DNA from: Cinnamomum chago
Lineage: Eukaryota; Streptophyta; Magnoliopsida; Laurales; Lauraceae
Assembly (NCBI GenBank): GCA_038049695.1
Contig: CP142458.1
Location: 47,751,001-47,815,000, forward strand
DNA length: 64,000 bases
Direction: 5' to 3'
Position 1 is the stretch's first letter. The number at the start of each line of letters is the position of its first letter. Shown piece by piece: positions 42,590 to 53,822 of this stretch. The notes under the pieces are model-generated. The model was not told where the DNA came from, ran no database searches, and saw only the letters and a program-made list of their open reading frames with translations. The position numbers were made by a program, and so were the translations under genes.

Positions 42590-44131
42590 ATGAAAATCAT
42601 TAGAATGGACTCCACTATGCTAGACTTTGTAGATTCTTCTAGACCCCTCATTCTTCCATCTTTTGGAGATTCAAACATTGAAATTAAAGAATCTCAACTT
42701 GAATTAAAAGAAGAAGAATATGATGAACTTGAAGCCTATGAGGAATTGTACACATGGTCCTTAGAGGTTTCCAAGAAAAATAAAAGATTAAAAGAAGAAT
42801 CTATAAGGCTAAACCAAGAATTAGACTCTTCTAAAAATGAACTTAGAGAAAAAGATGAATTTATAAATTGTGTAGAATCTAAGTTCATGATCTCTTTAAA
42901 TAATCTATCTAACATTCAAGATGAACTAAAAGAATTAAAGATGGATTATGATAATGTCAATAAGGAAAATTTAATTCTAAGAGATCAAATAAAAAGGCAA
43001 GATAAAGACTTTAACAATCTTGAATCTAAATTGACTATCTCTAAGGAAAATTTATCTAATGCTCAAGATGAATTAAATGAGATTAAGATAAATTGTGATG
43101 AGCTTAAAAATGAAAATTTGAACCTAAGAGATACAATTAAAAGACAAGATAAAGACTTTAACAATTTAGAAGCCAATTTGATCAAAAGTAAGTTAAAAAC
43201 TCAAGAGCTTGGATCTAATGTTGTTAATGAACTAAAGCTTGAATTAAAACTTGCCAATGAAGAGCTAAGCAAATATAAGGATATTGAAAATGAACTTTCA
43301 AAAGTCAAAAATGAAAATTCAATCCTTATAACCAAAGTCACTCAACTTGAAAGCTATAAACAAAAGTATGAGTGCAAGTTTACCCAAAGTGAAGAGAAAC
43401 TTGAAAAATTATTCAAATTGGGTCAATCTCATGGAGATAGGACGGGTATTGGATTTAATAGGAATATGTCTTATGACCCTAAATTCACCAACACTTTTGT
43501 GAAAGGTGAGTCCTCATTCTCTAGCACTCTTTCTCCTTTGCCCAAAACCAAATGTGATTATTGTGGCATTGAAGGACACTTTAGGTTTGAGTGCAAACTA
43601 AGAAGAAGCAATGTGTCTAATCCCATCTTTGAACCAAAGAAAGTAAAATCAAACTTGAAGGGTAAGACACTAAAAATCAAAGAAGACTCCAAAAAGACTA
43701 AACAAGTTAAATCATTCAAAATGGAGTCTCCTAAGATAGATTCTAATAAGCTTAAACAAGTTAAACCAAGCTTGAAAGAATCTAAGAACAAAAAGCTTCT
43801 CAATATATCTCCCTTATATCAACCTATGAAAGAACTTTTGAAGAAAGTTACTAAGTTAAATCTAAAATTCAAAAGTCAAGTAAAGGGAGAAAATAAGAAG
43901 AAAAGAAAAATGAATCAATCCCCTAAGAAGAAAACTCACCAACATCAAAAGACTAATCACCATTCTAAGCCAAATTTAGTAAAATCTAAATATCATGGTG
44001 ATAAGTTCAAATTGAAAATTTATCAAGTCAAATCTCCTTTAGTTGGTGAGAACCCCAAACTAGACCTCAAAGCTCAACCCTCTCAAGACCTTAGGTGGAT
44101 TCCTAAAGTTATTCACTTAGACAAACCTTAA
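42590..44131 (+). CDS. gag: Gag polyprotein, family B copy 3
   Basis: This intact 513-residue ORF shares Gln279 and the Ser near 313 with copy 2 but keeps Lys98. It has a private Asn for Lys at residue 196, in the end of the second coiled-coil block. All zinc-knuckle residues are present. The pattern of shared changes suggests copies 2 and 3 separated last. Confidence 0.88.
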   Translation: MKIIRMDSTMLDFVDSSRPLILPSFGDSNIEIKESQLELKEEEYDELEAYEELYTWSLEVSKKNKRLKEESIRLNQELDSSKNELREKDEFINCVESKFMISLNNLSNIQDELKELKMDYDNVNKENLILRDQIKRQDKDFNNLESKLTISKENLSNAQDELNEIKINCDELKNENLNLRDTIKRQDKDFNNLEANLIKSKLKTQELGSNVVNELKLELKLANEELSKYKDIENELSKVKNENSILITKVTQLESYKQKYECKFTQSEEKLEKLFKLGQSHGDRTGIGFNRNMSYDPKFTNTFVKGESSFSSTLSPLPKTKCDYCGIEGHFRFECKLRRSNVSNPIFEPKKVKSNLKGKTLKIKEDSKKTKQVKSFKMESPKIDSNKLKQVKPSLKESKNKKLLNISPLYQPMKELLKKVTKLNLKFKSQVKGENKKKRKMNQSPKKKTHQHQKTNHHSKPNLVKSKYHGDKFKLKIYQVKSPLVGENPKLDLKAQPSQDLRWIPKVIHLDKP

Positions 44132-45941
44132 AGGCCGACCAACCTATTCTTTTTAAGTTATATCATTTTGTTGGTCATGTTGCTTTGCATTTTGTTTCTT
44201 TTAGTTACATTTATTAAAATGCATTGCTTCTTTATGATCAATTGATTTTGTCTTCATGCACCATTCTAGTCACATATCATGGTTTTCAAAATCATTTGAT
44301 TATAATTTCATCATGTTAGATTTGCTTTTTGCTCATATTTAGTTGTATGACTTGCATTGCATTTCTTTACATGATCAATTGATTGTGATTTCAAAAGCTT
44401 TCATAGCTAGAATCTTCATGATCAATTGTTGAATCATTTGTGTAGATATCATAGTAAGATTTTTTGAACAAATGATTTGAAACAATTCAAGTTTTTCCAT
44501 GGATTTCTAAGTTATACTTTTATATGGAAAATCATTGTTTTGAAAAATCAACTTGTATGTGTTTCATTTAAGTTATATCTTCTAAAATACAAAGTTGAAA
44601 ATTGATCTTCAAAATCATTCCTTTTATGCTCATTGTAGGATTTTGTTGATTTGAAGATTGTTTGAATGGAAATGCTCTATAACCTCTTTAGTTATATTCA
44701 TCTAAGCATGTTCCATGTTCTCATTTCCTTTTCTTTTGGTTTCATTATCTTAGAATTGGAAATGAATGTTGTTTGCATCTTTGCTTATTTAGTTACTCTT
44801 TTTAAATGCAAATGACAATTGGTTCCATGTATGGTTGTGATCTTAGTTACATTTGTAGAATCCATACTAGAACCCAAATCCATCCTCTATGCCTTCTAGT
44901 CATTACTTTTTGGATGGTTATGATGTTGATTCATGTATACCTTCTTAATGTTGTCATCTTTATACATGTTTCAACTTCATAATAGTGTTCTTGATCATTT
45001 GAACCCCTTTGAAATCCATTTCTTGTATTTCATAGTTATATCTCTTGTTTGATGGATATCTTAGTGTTGAATTCATATGATCTAGACACTTTGGAAATTG
45101 CTTGCATTACAAAGTTATATCCTTTGGCATTGCAATTTACCTTGTTCATCACCATGCTCATTAGTCATATCCTTAATAGTGATGAATATGCATTTTTGAT
45201 GCTTGATGGGATTTTGAGTTTGTCACATCCTTGCTTTTAATCATGTTATCATATTCAATTGGTGTCATTTGGTATAATTTTCCATTGATTTCATATCCAA
45301 TTGATGACTTATCTTGTGTATGTGATAGACCTTGTGTGAATTGGATTAAGCTTGATAGTAATATATTTGTTCCTTGTCACACACCATTAGCATCATAATG
45401 TACATGTTGCCTCCTCACTTGCTCTTATAGGTATATCTCATGACCACCATGTTTATGTGTTCATAATATTGGTTGGTTATTAGTAGAGGTTGGCTTCATG
45501 CTTGAATTTCATTTCACTCATTCATGCACTTTAATAGTCATATTTATTGATTGAATGAAATGAGTTCAAGATTTTCATAGCATATGTTTTTCATAGTTAA
45601 ATTGACTAATGCTATGTTTAGTAAAACCCTTCTCATCATGGATAGCTCTAAATTTGGATTAATCCTATTAGTTATATTCTCTTAAATCCATTTTAGAGGT
45701 GATTGAGTTTATAGTCACATCCTTTAATCTCAATTGATATGTTTATTTCAATTGGTATCCATGATCGTTGATCTCCATGACCTTGCTCATTATATTGGTA
45801 ATTTGATCATATTGAGCTTAATCGTCATTTGGAATCTAATACTTTCCGTGAAAGTTTACCCTCAATTGGTAAAACATTCTTTCTCCTTGCACCAAATAGT
45901 TTTATCTATGTCAAAAGTTTGACAAAAGGAGAGAATGGATT
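44132..45941 (+). other. T-rich non-coding internal region, B copy 3
   Basis: It is nearly identical to 38421-40230, with the same AGTTATAT-type motif series and no coding domain. Confidence 0.8.
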
Positions 45942-46465
45942 GAGGGGGAGTAAACCTTCATAGGAAGAATTAGTTGTGATCAAATTCACTTTTGTCTTGG
46001 CTCTTTACCCTTACGACTTCTATCCATACATGATACCCTGTTATGTTTTTCATTTTCGATTTCTTTTGTTAACAGGTGCTACTAAAAGGTATTTTCCTTG
46101 TTTTCATGTGTGTAGGTAACCTTTGCAATTTAATGGCAAAGGGGGAGAGAATGTCCAAGTTTGCTAAGGAGAGAGAAGCTCTATCTAAGGGGGAGAAAGC
46201 ATGCATTCAAGTTCTCTAAAGGAGAAGAGAATGCATATCTTGCCAAAGGGAGAGAAGCATGGTCATAGGGGGAGAAGTGAAAGAAGAGAAAGCTTGGGAA
46301 CTAAAGAAGAAAAGAACCCATAGCCCAAGCAAAGAAAAGGAGCATCCAAGAAGAGCATCCAAAGAGATTTCAAGGAGTGTCCAGCTTAGGGGGAGCTGAA
46401 GACCTAGTGTGTGAGTCTAGTGGTGAGTGGTGAGTGAGTTGCCATCAAATTGCAAAGGGGGAGAT
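45942..46465 (+). promoter_or_regulatory. Multiple polypurine-tract cluster, B copy 3
   Basis: It is 17 bp shorter than in copies 1 and 2 because one purine unit (GGAAAAAGGGGGAGAAA type) has been lost near 46195. This shows the tracts can contract by slippage. Confidence 0.75.
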
Positions 46466-48182
46466 TGTTAGGTATTTTGTTTAGATTGCAATTTGATGGT
46501 TGCATAATCATTTTATTCATCATTCGCATTTTCACACATGCCTTGATTTTAAAACACTTGAAATCTTGATTTAGACATGCATTGCTTTCAAGAGTTGAAA
46601 AAGTTTTCAATCATGCATGATATGTTTTTAATCTTGGATGCATTTAGTTTTGAAATGAGTTTTATTGAATCAAGCATGCCTTTGGTTTTAAAACTCTAAG
46701 ATTGATTTAAAACTTGTTTTAAAGCTTGATTTTAATGGCCCAAAAGATCCCCAAAGAAAATCTTCAAGAAACCCAAAATATGGGAAATTCTGGGCAGGCC
46801 CGGTCAACCGGCCAAGAGGCCCGGTTAACCGGCCACACAGGGCAGGTCAACCGGGCTCCTGAGCACAACGGCTCTTTTTCTGACCGTTGGGCTTACCCGG
46901 TTAACCGGCCTGTCATGGGGTTAACCGGGTAAACTAGCCGTTGGGCTGTTTTGGGGATATAAATGAGTTCTTTCCTTTGTCAATGGTTGGAGATTTTGAA
47001 GCCTTCTTTGAGGAGCTTTGAGAGAAGACAAAGGGGATGATCTAAGAGACATCAAGGGGTCATTAAGTAAAGCTTAAGCTTGGATCAACTAAGTTAAATC
47101 TCCAAGTAAGTTTTACTTTTAATTAATCATTTGTTATGTGCTTTATTTGAATCTTTGGAAAATGATTTCAAGCATGATAACAATGATGTGTTGAATCCTT
47201 TCTTCCTTTCATCTTTGATATTCAAGATTGGATTCATCACTTTGATTTCAACCCAAGTTTTGTTTTAATCTTTCTTAATCATGCTTAGCCTAAATCTTTG
47301 ATTTCTTTCATTGCATGATTCTTTCACTTGGTTGAAACTTCCTTTGTTGTTTTCATACATTTAAACTTTAGTTAAACTAATTAGTTTTGAAAACAACATT
47401 GCACATGCATCACTTGATTAGGCTTAAACACTTTCATACAACTTGTGATCTTTAGATTTTCATATCATTCACAAGTGTGTAATTGTTCAAGTGATTTGCA
47501 TAGAACTTCAATCATATCTTTTTGTGCCTTAAACTTTCAAATTGCATTAAGCATAAATTGATTGAGCTTACTTTTAAACTTGATTGAAGTTTTCACACAC
47601 ACACTTCATAAGCATACATATTTGCATTCATTGAGTGTTTGTGTGAGTTAGGATTTTCATTTTCATATCCGCCTATTTAGAGGCAATTTATTTGAGCTTA
47701 AATTGTAATCTCTTAGAGTGTTGAGTAAACACTTTCTTAGAGAAATATTGATTTGTAAAGGTTATTGCTTAGCCTAAGAAAAGCAATGTGTAAGGTTATT
47801 GCTTAGCCTAAGAAAAGCATTTTGTAAAGGTTATTGCTTAGCCTCTAAAAGCACATTGAGAGGTTGTTGTTTAGCCTTGAAAAGCAACATTGTAAGGGTT
47901 ATTGCTTAGCCTAGTAAAAAGCATAAATAGTGGAAATCCGGTGGGGTGTTTGATTCACAAGCCGGTAGTGGATGTAGGCACGTTGGCCGAACCACTATAA
48001 ATATTGTGTTGTGGTGCTTGCATTTGTGGTGATTGTTTTGTTTAGCTTCCGCATATTGTTTGGTTTATCATCACATGTGACTAGTTTGCCTTAAGAAGTT
48101 AAAATTGGTTTAAATTGGTCACAATTGTTGCTCACCCTATTCACCCCCCCCCCTCTAGGGTTAGGATCCTCGTGGATTTTCG
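46466..48182 (+). repeat. Family B LTR copy 4, right end of array
   Basis: This 1717-bp LTR has a 10-C tract. Its last bases read GGATTTTCG where other copies have GGACTTTCA, so the terminal CA is changed. AATAC follows at 48183-48187, matching the left flank of LTR 1. Confidence 0.94.
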
Positions 48183-48187
48183 AATAC

Positions 48188-48761
48188 AATGGGTGTTTTG
48201 TGTTTTAGGGAAATTGAATAGATGGTTATATGCTTAGCTATTCCTTCGGTGATGTGGAAATGTAATTTTTTATCATTCAATGATTTGTGTTTGTGGTGGA
48301 ATCAGTGTTGATTTGTGCACTGTTTGGATTGATGAACAATTTCTTGGCTGATATTGTTCATTTCATATCTTCTTTGTGGCTTAAATACTTGTTAGAATGG
48401 GTGTTTTGTATTTAGGATAATTGAATAGATAAATAGTTATATGTTTAGCCATTATGGAGATATATACAGGACCTTGATTTTCTTAGGATTTGAATTACTC
48501 TCGTGTTGTTTGTGTTTTCATTTTCCATTTGCCTCTTGATTCAGCTTCCCTTATAGGGGAAAGTATTGGGTGGTCGGTTTTGGATATTCGCCTTTCATTC
48601 TTCCTTTACAACCGCTTATAGAAATATGGTCTTCAAATTTCCTACAATTAAAATTATATATGTACCATCCTGATCAACAAGAAGGGTGTAATATTGGCAT
48701 AGTGATTCATGCTTGCCTTCATAACATTCAATGCTATCATGTCTAATTTGGATGTACTCAG
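48188..48761 (+). other. Host intron-like sequence right of array B
   Basis: It resumes the diverged tandem repeat seen at 19113-19361 (GATTGATGAACAATTTC at about 48329). It then becomes unique AT-rich sequence ending in TCTAAT and TACTCAG, a plausible branch point and acceptor. Confidence 0.4.
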
Positions 48762-48865
48762 ATGTCTAAAGAGAATACAAGCAATGTCGAATGGCCCCGC
48801 AATGAGACTAGTACCTCAAGTGAGGCTAGTATCTCAAATGCACAACCAACCCCACTTTTGTGCGA
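48762..48865 (+). CDS. Candidate host coding exon (partial gene)
   Basis: The 104-nt segment begins with ATG immediately after CTCAG. It reads MSKENTSNVEWPRN, then ETSTSSEASISNAQ, then PTPLLC, plus two bases before GTAAGAG, a good plant splice donor. Codon composition and the Ser/Thr-rich peptide look unlike the surrounding repeats. A branch-like TCTAAT lies about 15-20 nt upstream of the acceptor. If real it would be the first coding exon of a gene whose 5'UTR exon is near 14340. I do not recognise the protein. Without the intron assumption the frame simply ends at TAA (48867-48869). Confidence 0.35.
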
Positions 48866-49092
48866 GTAAGAGCATCACATCTCTGCCGCTATCGAACGTA
48901 GTTAGGTATGCTCTCTTCCACACAACCAGTAATCAACTGAACTTCCTTTCGATCTATGGCTAACATTATTCAAACTGTCATTTTTCTTGCAAGTGTTGGG
49001 CACATACAAATGCTTTCCCATTAACCCCGACTTTGGGAAGTGGGACCTGAACAAGTGACAAATGACGTGGGTTATGGAGGCCGGGTTGTATT
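48866..49092 (+). other. Host sequence between candidate exon and element D
   Basis: Nothing further is recognised. It is interrupted at 49093 by the D LTR, whose left flank is GTATT (49088-49092). Confidence 0.3.
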
Positions 49093-50645
49093 TGTTAGGT
49101 TTTTGGTTGTTGCTAATTTGATGGATTCACGTTCACCTTCACTGTCAAATGATCACACACTCATGCTTTTAGTTTTGACTTTGGAATCTAAGATTCTATC
49201 TTGCATTTGCATATGTTTTTCAAATGATTTATTCATGCATGTTTTTAGAATCCAAATACACTTTTGAAAACCTATTTCTTCATGCATTATTTTGGAAAGT
49301 CAAATTAAGAATCTAGGTTTGTGATTTGCATACATTCCTCATTTTTAGAATCATTTTATTATGCTTAAATCACACTGGCCTAGAGTTCCAAGTTTCATCT
49401 TTGGAATATTGAAAAATCTGCAGGAACTCATCCCAGGCCAGTTTGGTCGGTTGACCGACCCCTGTACCTGGCCGACCGGCCAAACTGACTGTTGGGAAAA
49501 TAGCCACTGTACTCGGTCGACCGGGTAACTAGCCGTTGGCCAATATGAACGTTGGGCTAGGTCGACCCGGGGATCATGGACCGGGCCAACTAGTCGTTGG
49601 ACTGTTTTTTGTATAAAAGTCCATTCCATTCCCTTCTTTTGAGAGGCTTGTTGATTGAATCTTTGGAACCCCATTGAAGCCTAAAGAAGAGGAATAATCT
49701 AAGAGAGCTAGAAGGCTATTGGAAATCAAATGTTTGAGATTTAAAAGGTATATCTTTCTAGTTAATTTTGATTTTCAATCCATATAAAATCAATGCATGT
49801 TTAACTCTTTGTATTTTCATAGATGCATGATTTCTAGCTTTAAAAGAGATGTTTTGCAAACACAATATCACCTTTGGAATATTAGATTTCGTTGCAAACA
49901 TTCTTTTCTAAATCACATTTGTTCTTAGTCGTTAATCTTCTTACAACTTGTTTAGTACTTTCTTTCAAGTTGCTTGAACTTTTCATGTGATTAGCATATA
50001 ACTTCAATCATCATTTTCTGAGCTTAGATTTTAAAATGCATCAAGCATTCATTTAAGAGCTTCATTTTAGAATTTGATTGAAGTAAACATTCATACACTT
50101 TGTGCACACACCTTAGCTTCTTCTTAGTGTATGTTTGTACCTTGATTTAAACTTTTATATCAGCCTATTTAAGAGGCAATTCTATTGAGCTTAAATTGTA
50201 TCTCTTTGAGTATTTGTGTAGACACTTCCTTAAGAGAAATCTTTCATTTGTAAAGGTTATTGCTTAGCCTAAGAAAAGCACATTGTAAAGGTTATTGCTT
50301 AGCCTTGGAAAAGCATCTTGTAGAGGTTGTTGTTTAGCCTAGAAAAACAACATTGTAAAGGTTATTGCTTAGCCTATTAAAAAGCATAGATAATGGAAAT
50401 CCGGTGGGGTGATTGGATCACAAGCTGGTAGTGGATGTAGGCATTGAGGCCGAACCGTTATAAATCTTTGTGTAATGGTGTACGCTTGTGGTGATTTCTT
50501 TTGTTAGCTTCCGCATCTTGTTTGGTAAATCATCACTTGTGACTAGTTTACTTTAAAGAAATTAAAATTGGTTAAAATTAGTCATACTTGAAGCTCACCC
50601 TATTCAACTCCCCCCCCCCCCTAGAGTTTCGATCCGGGACTTTCA
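49093..50645 (+). repeat. Family D LTR (decayed relative of A and B)
   Basis: This 1553-bp LTR starts TGTTAGGTTTTTGG and ends TTTCA. It has diverged GGTCGACC/GGTTGACC palindromes and TAGCCGTTGGC (49530-49540, one mismatch from MSA). It also has TATAAA at 49612-49617 and hairpin repeats at about 50249-50388. Only TGGTATC (50648-50654) of the PBS survives, because a deletion joins it to the AACTCTTGATTAGG leader. No 3' LTR was found. Confidence 0.85.
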
Positions 50646-50708
50646 ATTGGTATCCAACTCTTGATTAGGTGTAAAAACCTTGAGTCAAAACCCTAGTTTT
50701 GTGTTTGA

Positions 50709-52096
50709 ATGAATACTACTAGAATGGATTCCACTAAGTTAGATTGTTTAGACTTTTGTGTAGATTCTTCTAGACCTCTCTTTCTTCCATCTATTGGAGA
50801 TTCAAAGCTTCAAATTAATGAATCTCAATGCGACTTAAAAGTAAAAGAATATGATGAAAATGAAGATGATCTTCAACAAGCCTATGAAGAATTATATACA
50901 TTATATTTAGAGCTTGATAAGAAAAATAAAAAACTAAGAGAAGAATAAAAAAGGCTAAACAAAGAATTAGTTTCTTCAAAAGATGAACTTAGAGAGAAAG
51001 AAGAAGTCATATAATGTTTAGACTCTAAGTTTGTGATCTCTTTACATAACCTATCCAATATCAAAGATGAACTAAATGAGATTAAGATAAGTTATGATGA
51101 GCTTAATAAAGAAAATTTAAATCTAAGAGATCAATCACAAAGGCAAGACAAAGACATTATCAATTTAGAATCCAAGTTGACAATTTACAAGGAAAACTTG
51201 TCTAATGCTCAAAGTAATTTAAAAACCTTAGAACTTGGATCTAATGTTGTTAATGAACTTAAATTCGAATTAAAACTTGCCCATGAAGAACTAAACAACT
51301 ATAAGGAAATTGAAAATGATTTATTAAAAGTCAAAAATGAAAATTCAATCCTTATAAACAAAGTCACTCTCGATCAACTTGAAAGTTACAAACAAAAGTA
51401 TGAGTGCAAATTTACCCAAGGTGAAGAGAAATTTGAAAAATTATTTAGATTGGGTAAATCACAAAGAGATAGGACGGGTCTTGGATTTGATAAGTATACT
51501 TCACATTGCCCTAAATTCACCAACACTTTTGTGAAAGGTGAGTCCTCTTTCTCTAGCACTCTCTCTCTCCTATGCCCAAAACTAAATGTCATTATTGTGG
51601 TAAGGAAGGGCATTTCAAGTTTGAGTGCAAATTAAGGAAAAGTCATATGTCTAAACCCATCTTTGAACCTAAGAAAATTAAATCTAATTCTATGAAGGGT
51701 AAGACTTTGAATTCCAAGGAAGACTCTAAGAAATTCAAACAAGTTAAAACAATTCAAGAAGAGTCATCCAAGATAGACTTTAAAAAGACTAATAGTCAAA
51801 ATAAATCTATCAAAAAGAAACTTCTCTCATTACCTCCTTTAACCTTGGAAATGAAAGAATTCTTGAAAAATGTTGAAAAGTTAAAATTAAAGTTCAAACG
51901 ACAAAAAGAGGGAGGAAAAGCTAAAAGAAATGAGAAGAATAAAAAGAAAATGAAACACCAACTTCCAAAGACTAATCATCAATCTAAAGTAGTCAAACCT
52001 CAAAGATTTGATGTAGAGTCTAAAAGAATTCAATCCTTATCTCCTTTAGTTGGTGGAAATTCAAAAATAGACTCCAAAGCCCGAGACCTTAGATGA
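50709..52096 (+). pseudogene. gag: Family D gag, degenerate
   Basis: It starts MNTTRMDSTKLD at ATG 50709. It is broken by TAA at 50946-50948 and TAA at 51012-51014, then by a frameshift inside a CTCTCTCT run at about 51555-51572. TGA at 52094-52096 falls at the tryptophan of the RWIPK block. The zinc knuckle (CHYCGKEGHFKFEC, from about 51587) is intact in the second frame. The coiled coil lacks one of the two ~49-residue blocks. It is non-functional and the oldest of this lineage in the window. Confidence 0.88.
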
Positions 52097-52560
52097 TTAC
52101 CTAAGGTTAGACCTTTAGAAAATTACCAAGGCTTTTTAGATAGATAGGACCAACCTTTTCTCATAGTTATATGTCTAGTTGGTCTTGAATCTAGTTCTTT
52201 CTATCCTCTTAGTATCTCTTTAGGTTTTAGATTCATTTTGGTTGAGTCTTGCTTGTCGAAAATGCATCTTGAATTTAAAAAGGGATTTTATGATTAAATG
52301 CATGATTTTGATCAATTTGATTTGAAATAGATTTTAAAAGTTATACATTCTCAATCAATTGATTTTTTTTCAATTTGTTTATTTTTGAATGAATTCATAG
52401 TCAAACCTTTGTTTTGTCAAATTTAAATGATTTTGAAAAATGTCTTTTATCTTACAAGTCTTCTTTTCTTCAAAAGGAATTTTTTAGAATTGATTTTGTA
52501 AAATCTCTTTTCTAAAACTTTTTAGCTTGTATGATAGCTGGGGTTTAGGGTTTATAGTTT
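52097..52560 (+). other. Truncated non-coding region of element D
   Basis: T-rich sequence resembles the post-gag region of A and B in character (GGACCAACC, AGTTATAT near 52163). It stops before any purine-tract cluster. The junction with fragment F is somewhere near 52530-52600 and cannot be fixed by eye. Confidence 0.5.
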
Positions 52561-53438
52561 TTAGATTGACCCATTTCCTTCCAAGCCTTTTTCTCTGAAC
52601 CTGTTAGCCCGGTCGATCGGGTGAAGTGGCCGGTCGACCGAGCCTGCGCACCCAGCAACTTAAACAGTTGCTCTGGGCTCATTCTGTTTCAAATAGAATT
52701 TCCATCTCTTTGCAGGTCGACAGCGTGTACTCAGGTTTCTGGCTTTAGGCTTCTAACTTCTCTTCCAAACTCATTCTCTCTTCTGTTTTTCTTCATGTTC
52801 TCGATCTCTTCTTCAAAGGCTGCAATCTTCATCCATTTTCTTTTCCCATCTTCACTGGTTGGGCGTCTTCATCAGTATTGGCATTTTCACTCCAGCAGCT
52901 GTCTGTGCTGATTTCGTTTCATCTGTGTGAATGTGTCTGATGTCTGAGGATCTTTGAAAATTCTTTCGTCCACATTCTGTAATTCTGAGATCCAGCTATT
53001 TGAGCATCCAGAACCTCTTCTCAGTCCTTTTCCAACCTCAGTTTTTCAGTTTCTAATTGACCGTGTTTGCTAAATTTTGTGGAGATTGTGTCTTCTACAT
53101 TGCTTTAGGAATTTTTGTAGTCATCTGTTGACACCATTTGGCTTCTTTCATCTGTGATATTCTTAGCTCCAAATTCTGCACACCAACTGTTTGTCATTTT
53201 GCCTGAACCACTGTTTCATCTCATTCAGCAACTGATTATAGCAGATTCCTTGTGATAGTGAGATCACACCCTTTGGGAGGTTCTTAAAACTTTTCTAGCC
53301 AATCACAGCTTACCTATAACTCCCCTTCATTGACTGAATTAGTGGGTTGTCTAGCTATCTATCTCTCTGTTATCTTCTTGGCACCTTTCAGCATTACCTT
53401 GCTACCTTGAGCATTCTTCATCTTTGACACTTTCTACA
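52561..53438 (+). other. Leader or LTR-like sequence of fragment F
   Basis: Pyrimidine-rich sequence contains GGTCGATCGGG and CCGGTCGACCGAG (52612-52641), the same palindrome type as the A promoter. It is then free of long ORFs until MARTKQT. No PBS or LTR boundary was recognised. It is probably the 5' region of another retroelement. Confidence 0.35.
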
Positions 53439-53822
53439 ATGGCTCGCACAAAGCAAACTTTTAGGAGGGAAAGCAAAAGGTCCAAAACAGGCCATGGCCA
53501 TGCTTCTTCATCACTGGCTCCCAACCCTGTGCTGCTCCCTTCGGGTTTCTCGTCACCGAGATTGCCAGATCTTTTGGTGTGATCCCTCCTGCTTCCGAGA
53601 GACCTGAACCAACTACTGTTATCAACAAAACGAATATTCTCTTGATGAAGCTGCCTCCTCCTCCACGAGCAAACCCAGTTGCAGAAGGAGATGCTGAGAT
53701 TGAGGCTGCAGAGACAGAGATTGCAGATCAGCAGCAGCCCCAGCCTGTTCAGCCAGAGCATCAGCCACGTCAGCCCCAGCCCCCTCCTCAGCGTACCATG
53801 GAGGAACGCATGTTGGTCGTGC
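53439..53822 (+). pseudogene. Fragment F ORF with histone-H3-like N-terminus, frameshifted and truncated
   Basis: The ORF opens MARTKQTFRRESKRSKTG, whose first seven residues equal those of plant histone H3. It runs 47 codons to TGA at 53580-53582. From about 53540 another frame continues coherently (FLVTEIARSFGVIPPASE, then RPEPTTVINKTN), and then becomes Pro/Gln-rich (QQQPQPVQPEHQPRQPQPP). A frameshift therefore lies in 53525-53550. The ORF is cut at 53822 by the G LTR. It looks like the first ORF of a retroelement rather than a histone, since no histone fold follows. Function is unknown. Confidence 0.5.

Larger units (their letters stand above)
19357..48187 (+). mobile_element. Array B: four-LTR, three-internal-region tandem element with one TSD
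   Basis: The order is LTR (19362-21084), internal, LTR (25078-25436 plus 35411-36778), internal, LTR (40772-42489), internal, LTR (46466-48182). The direct repeat AATAC at 19357-19361 and 48183-48187 flanks the whole block, and no TSD separates the units. One insertion followed by unequal LTR recombination in situ explains this; integration of a pre-formed multimer is the alternative. Element C later split LTR 2. The right-most LTR ends in CG, not CA, which is a point change at the edge. Confidence 0.9.

Noticed and set aside
53439..53580. A histone H3 gene or pseudogene
   Set aside because: Only the first seven residues match H3; the rest is Ser/Pro-rich and then Pro/Gln-rich with no histone fold.
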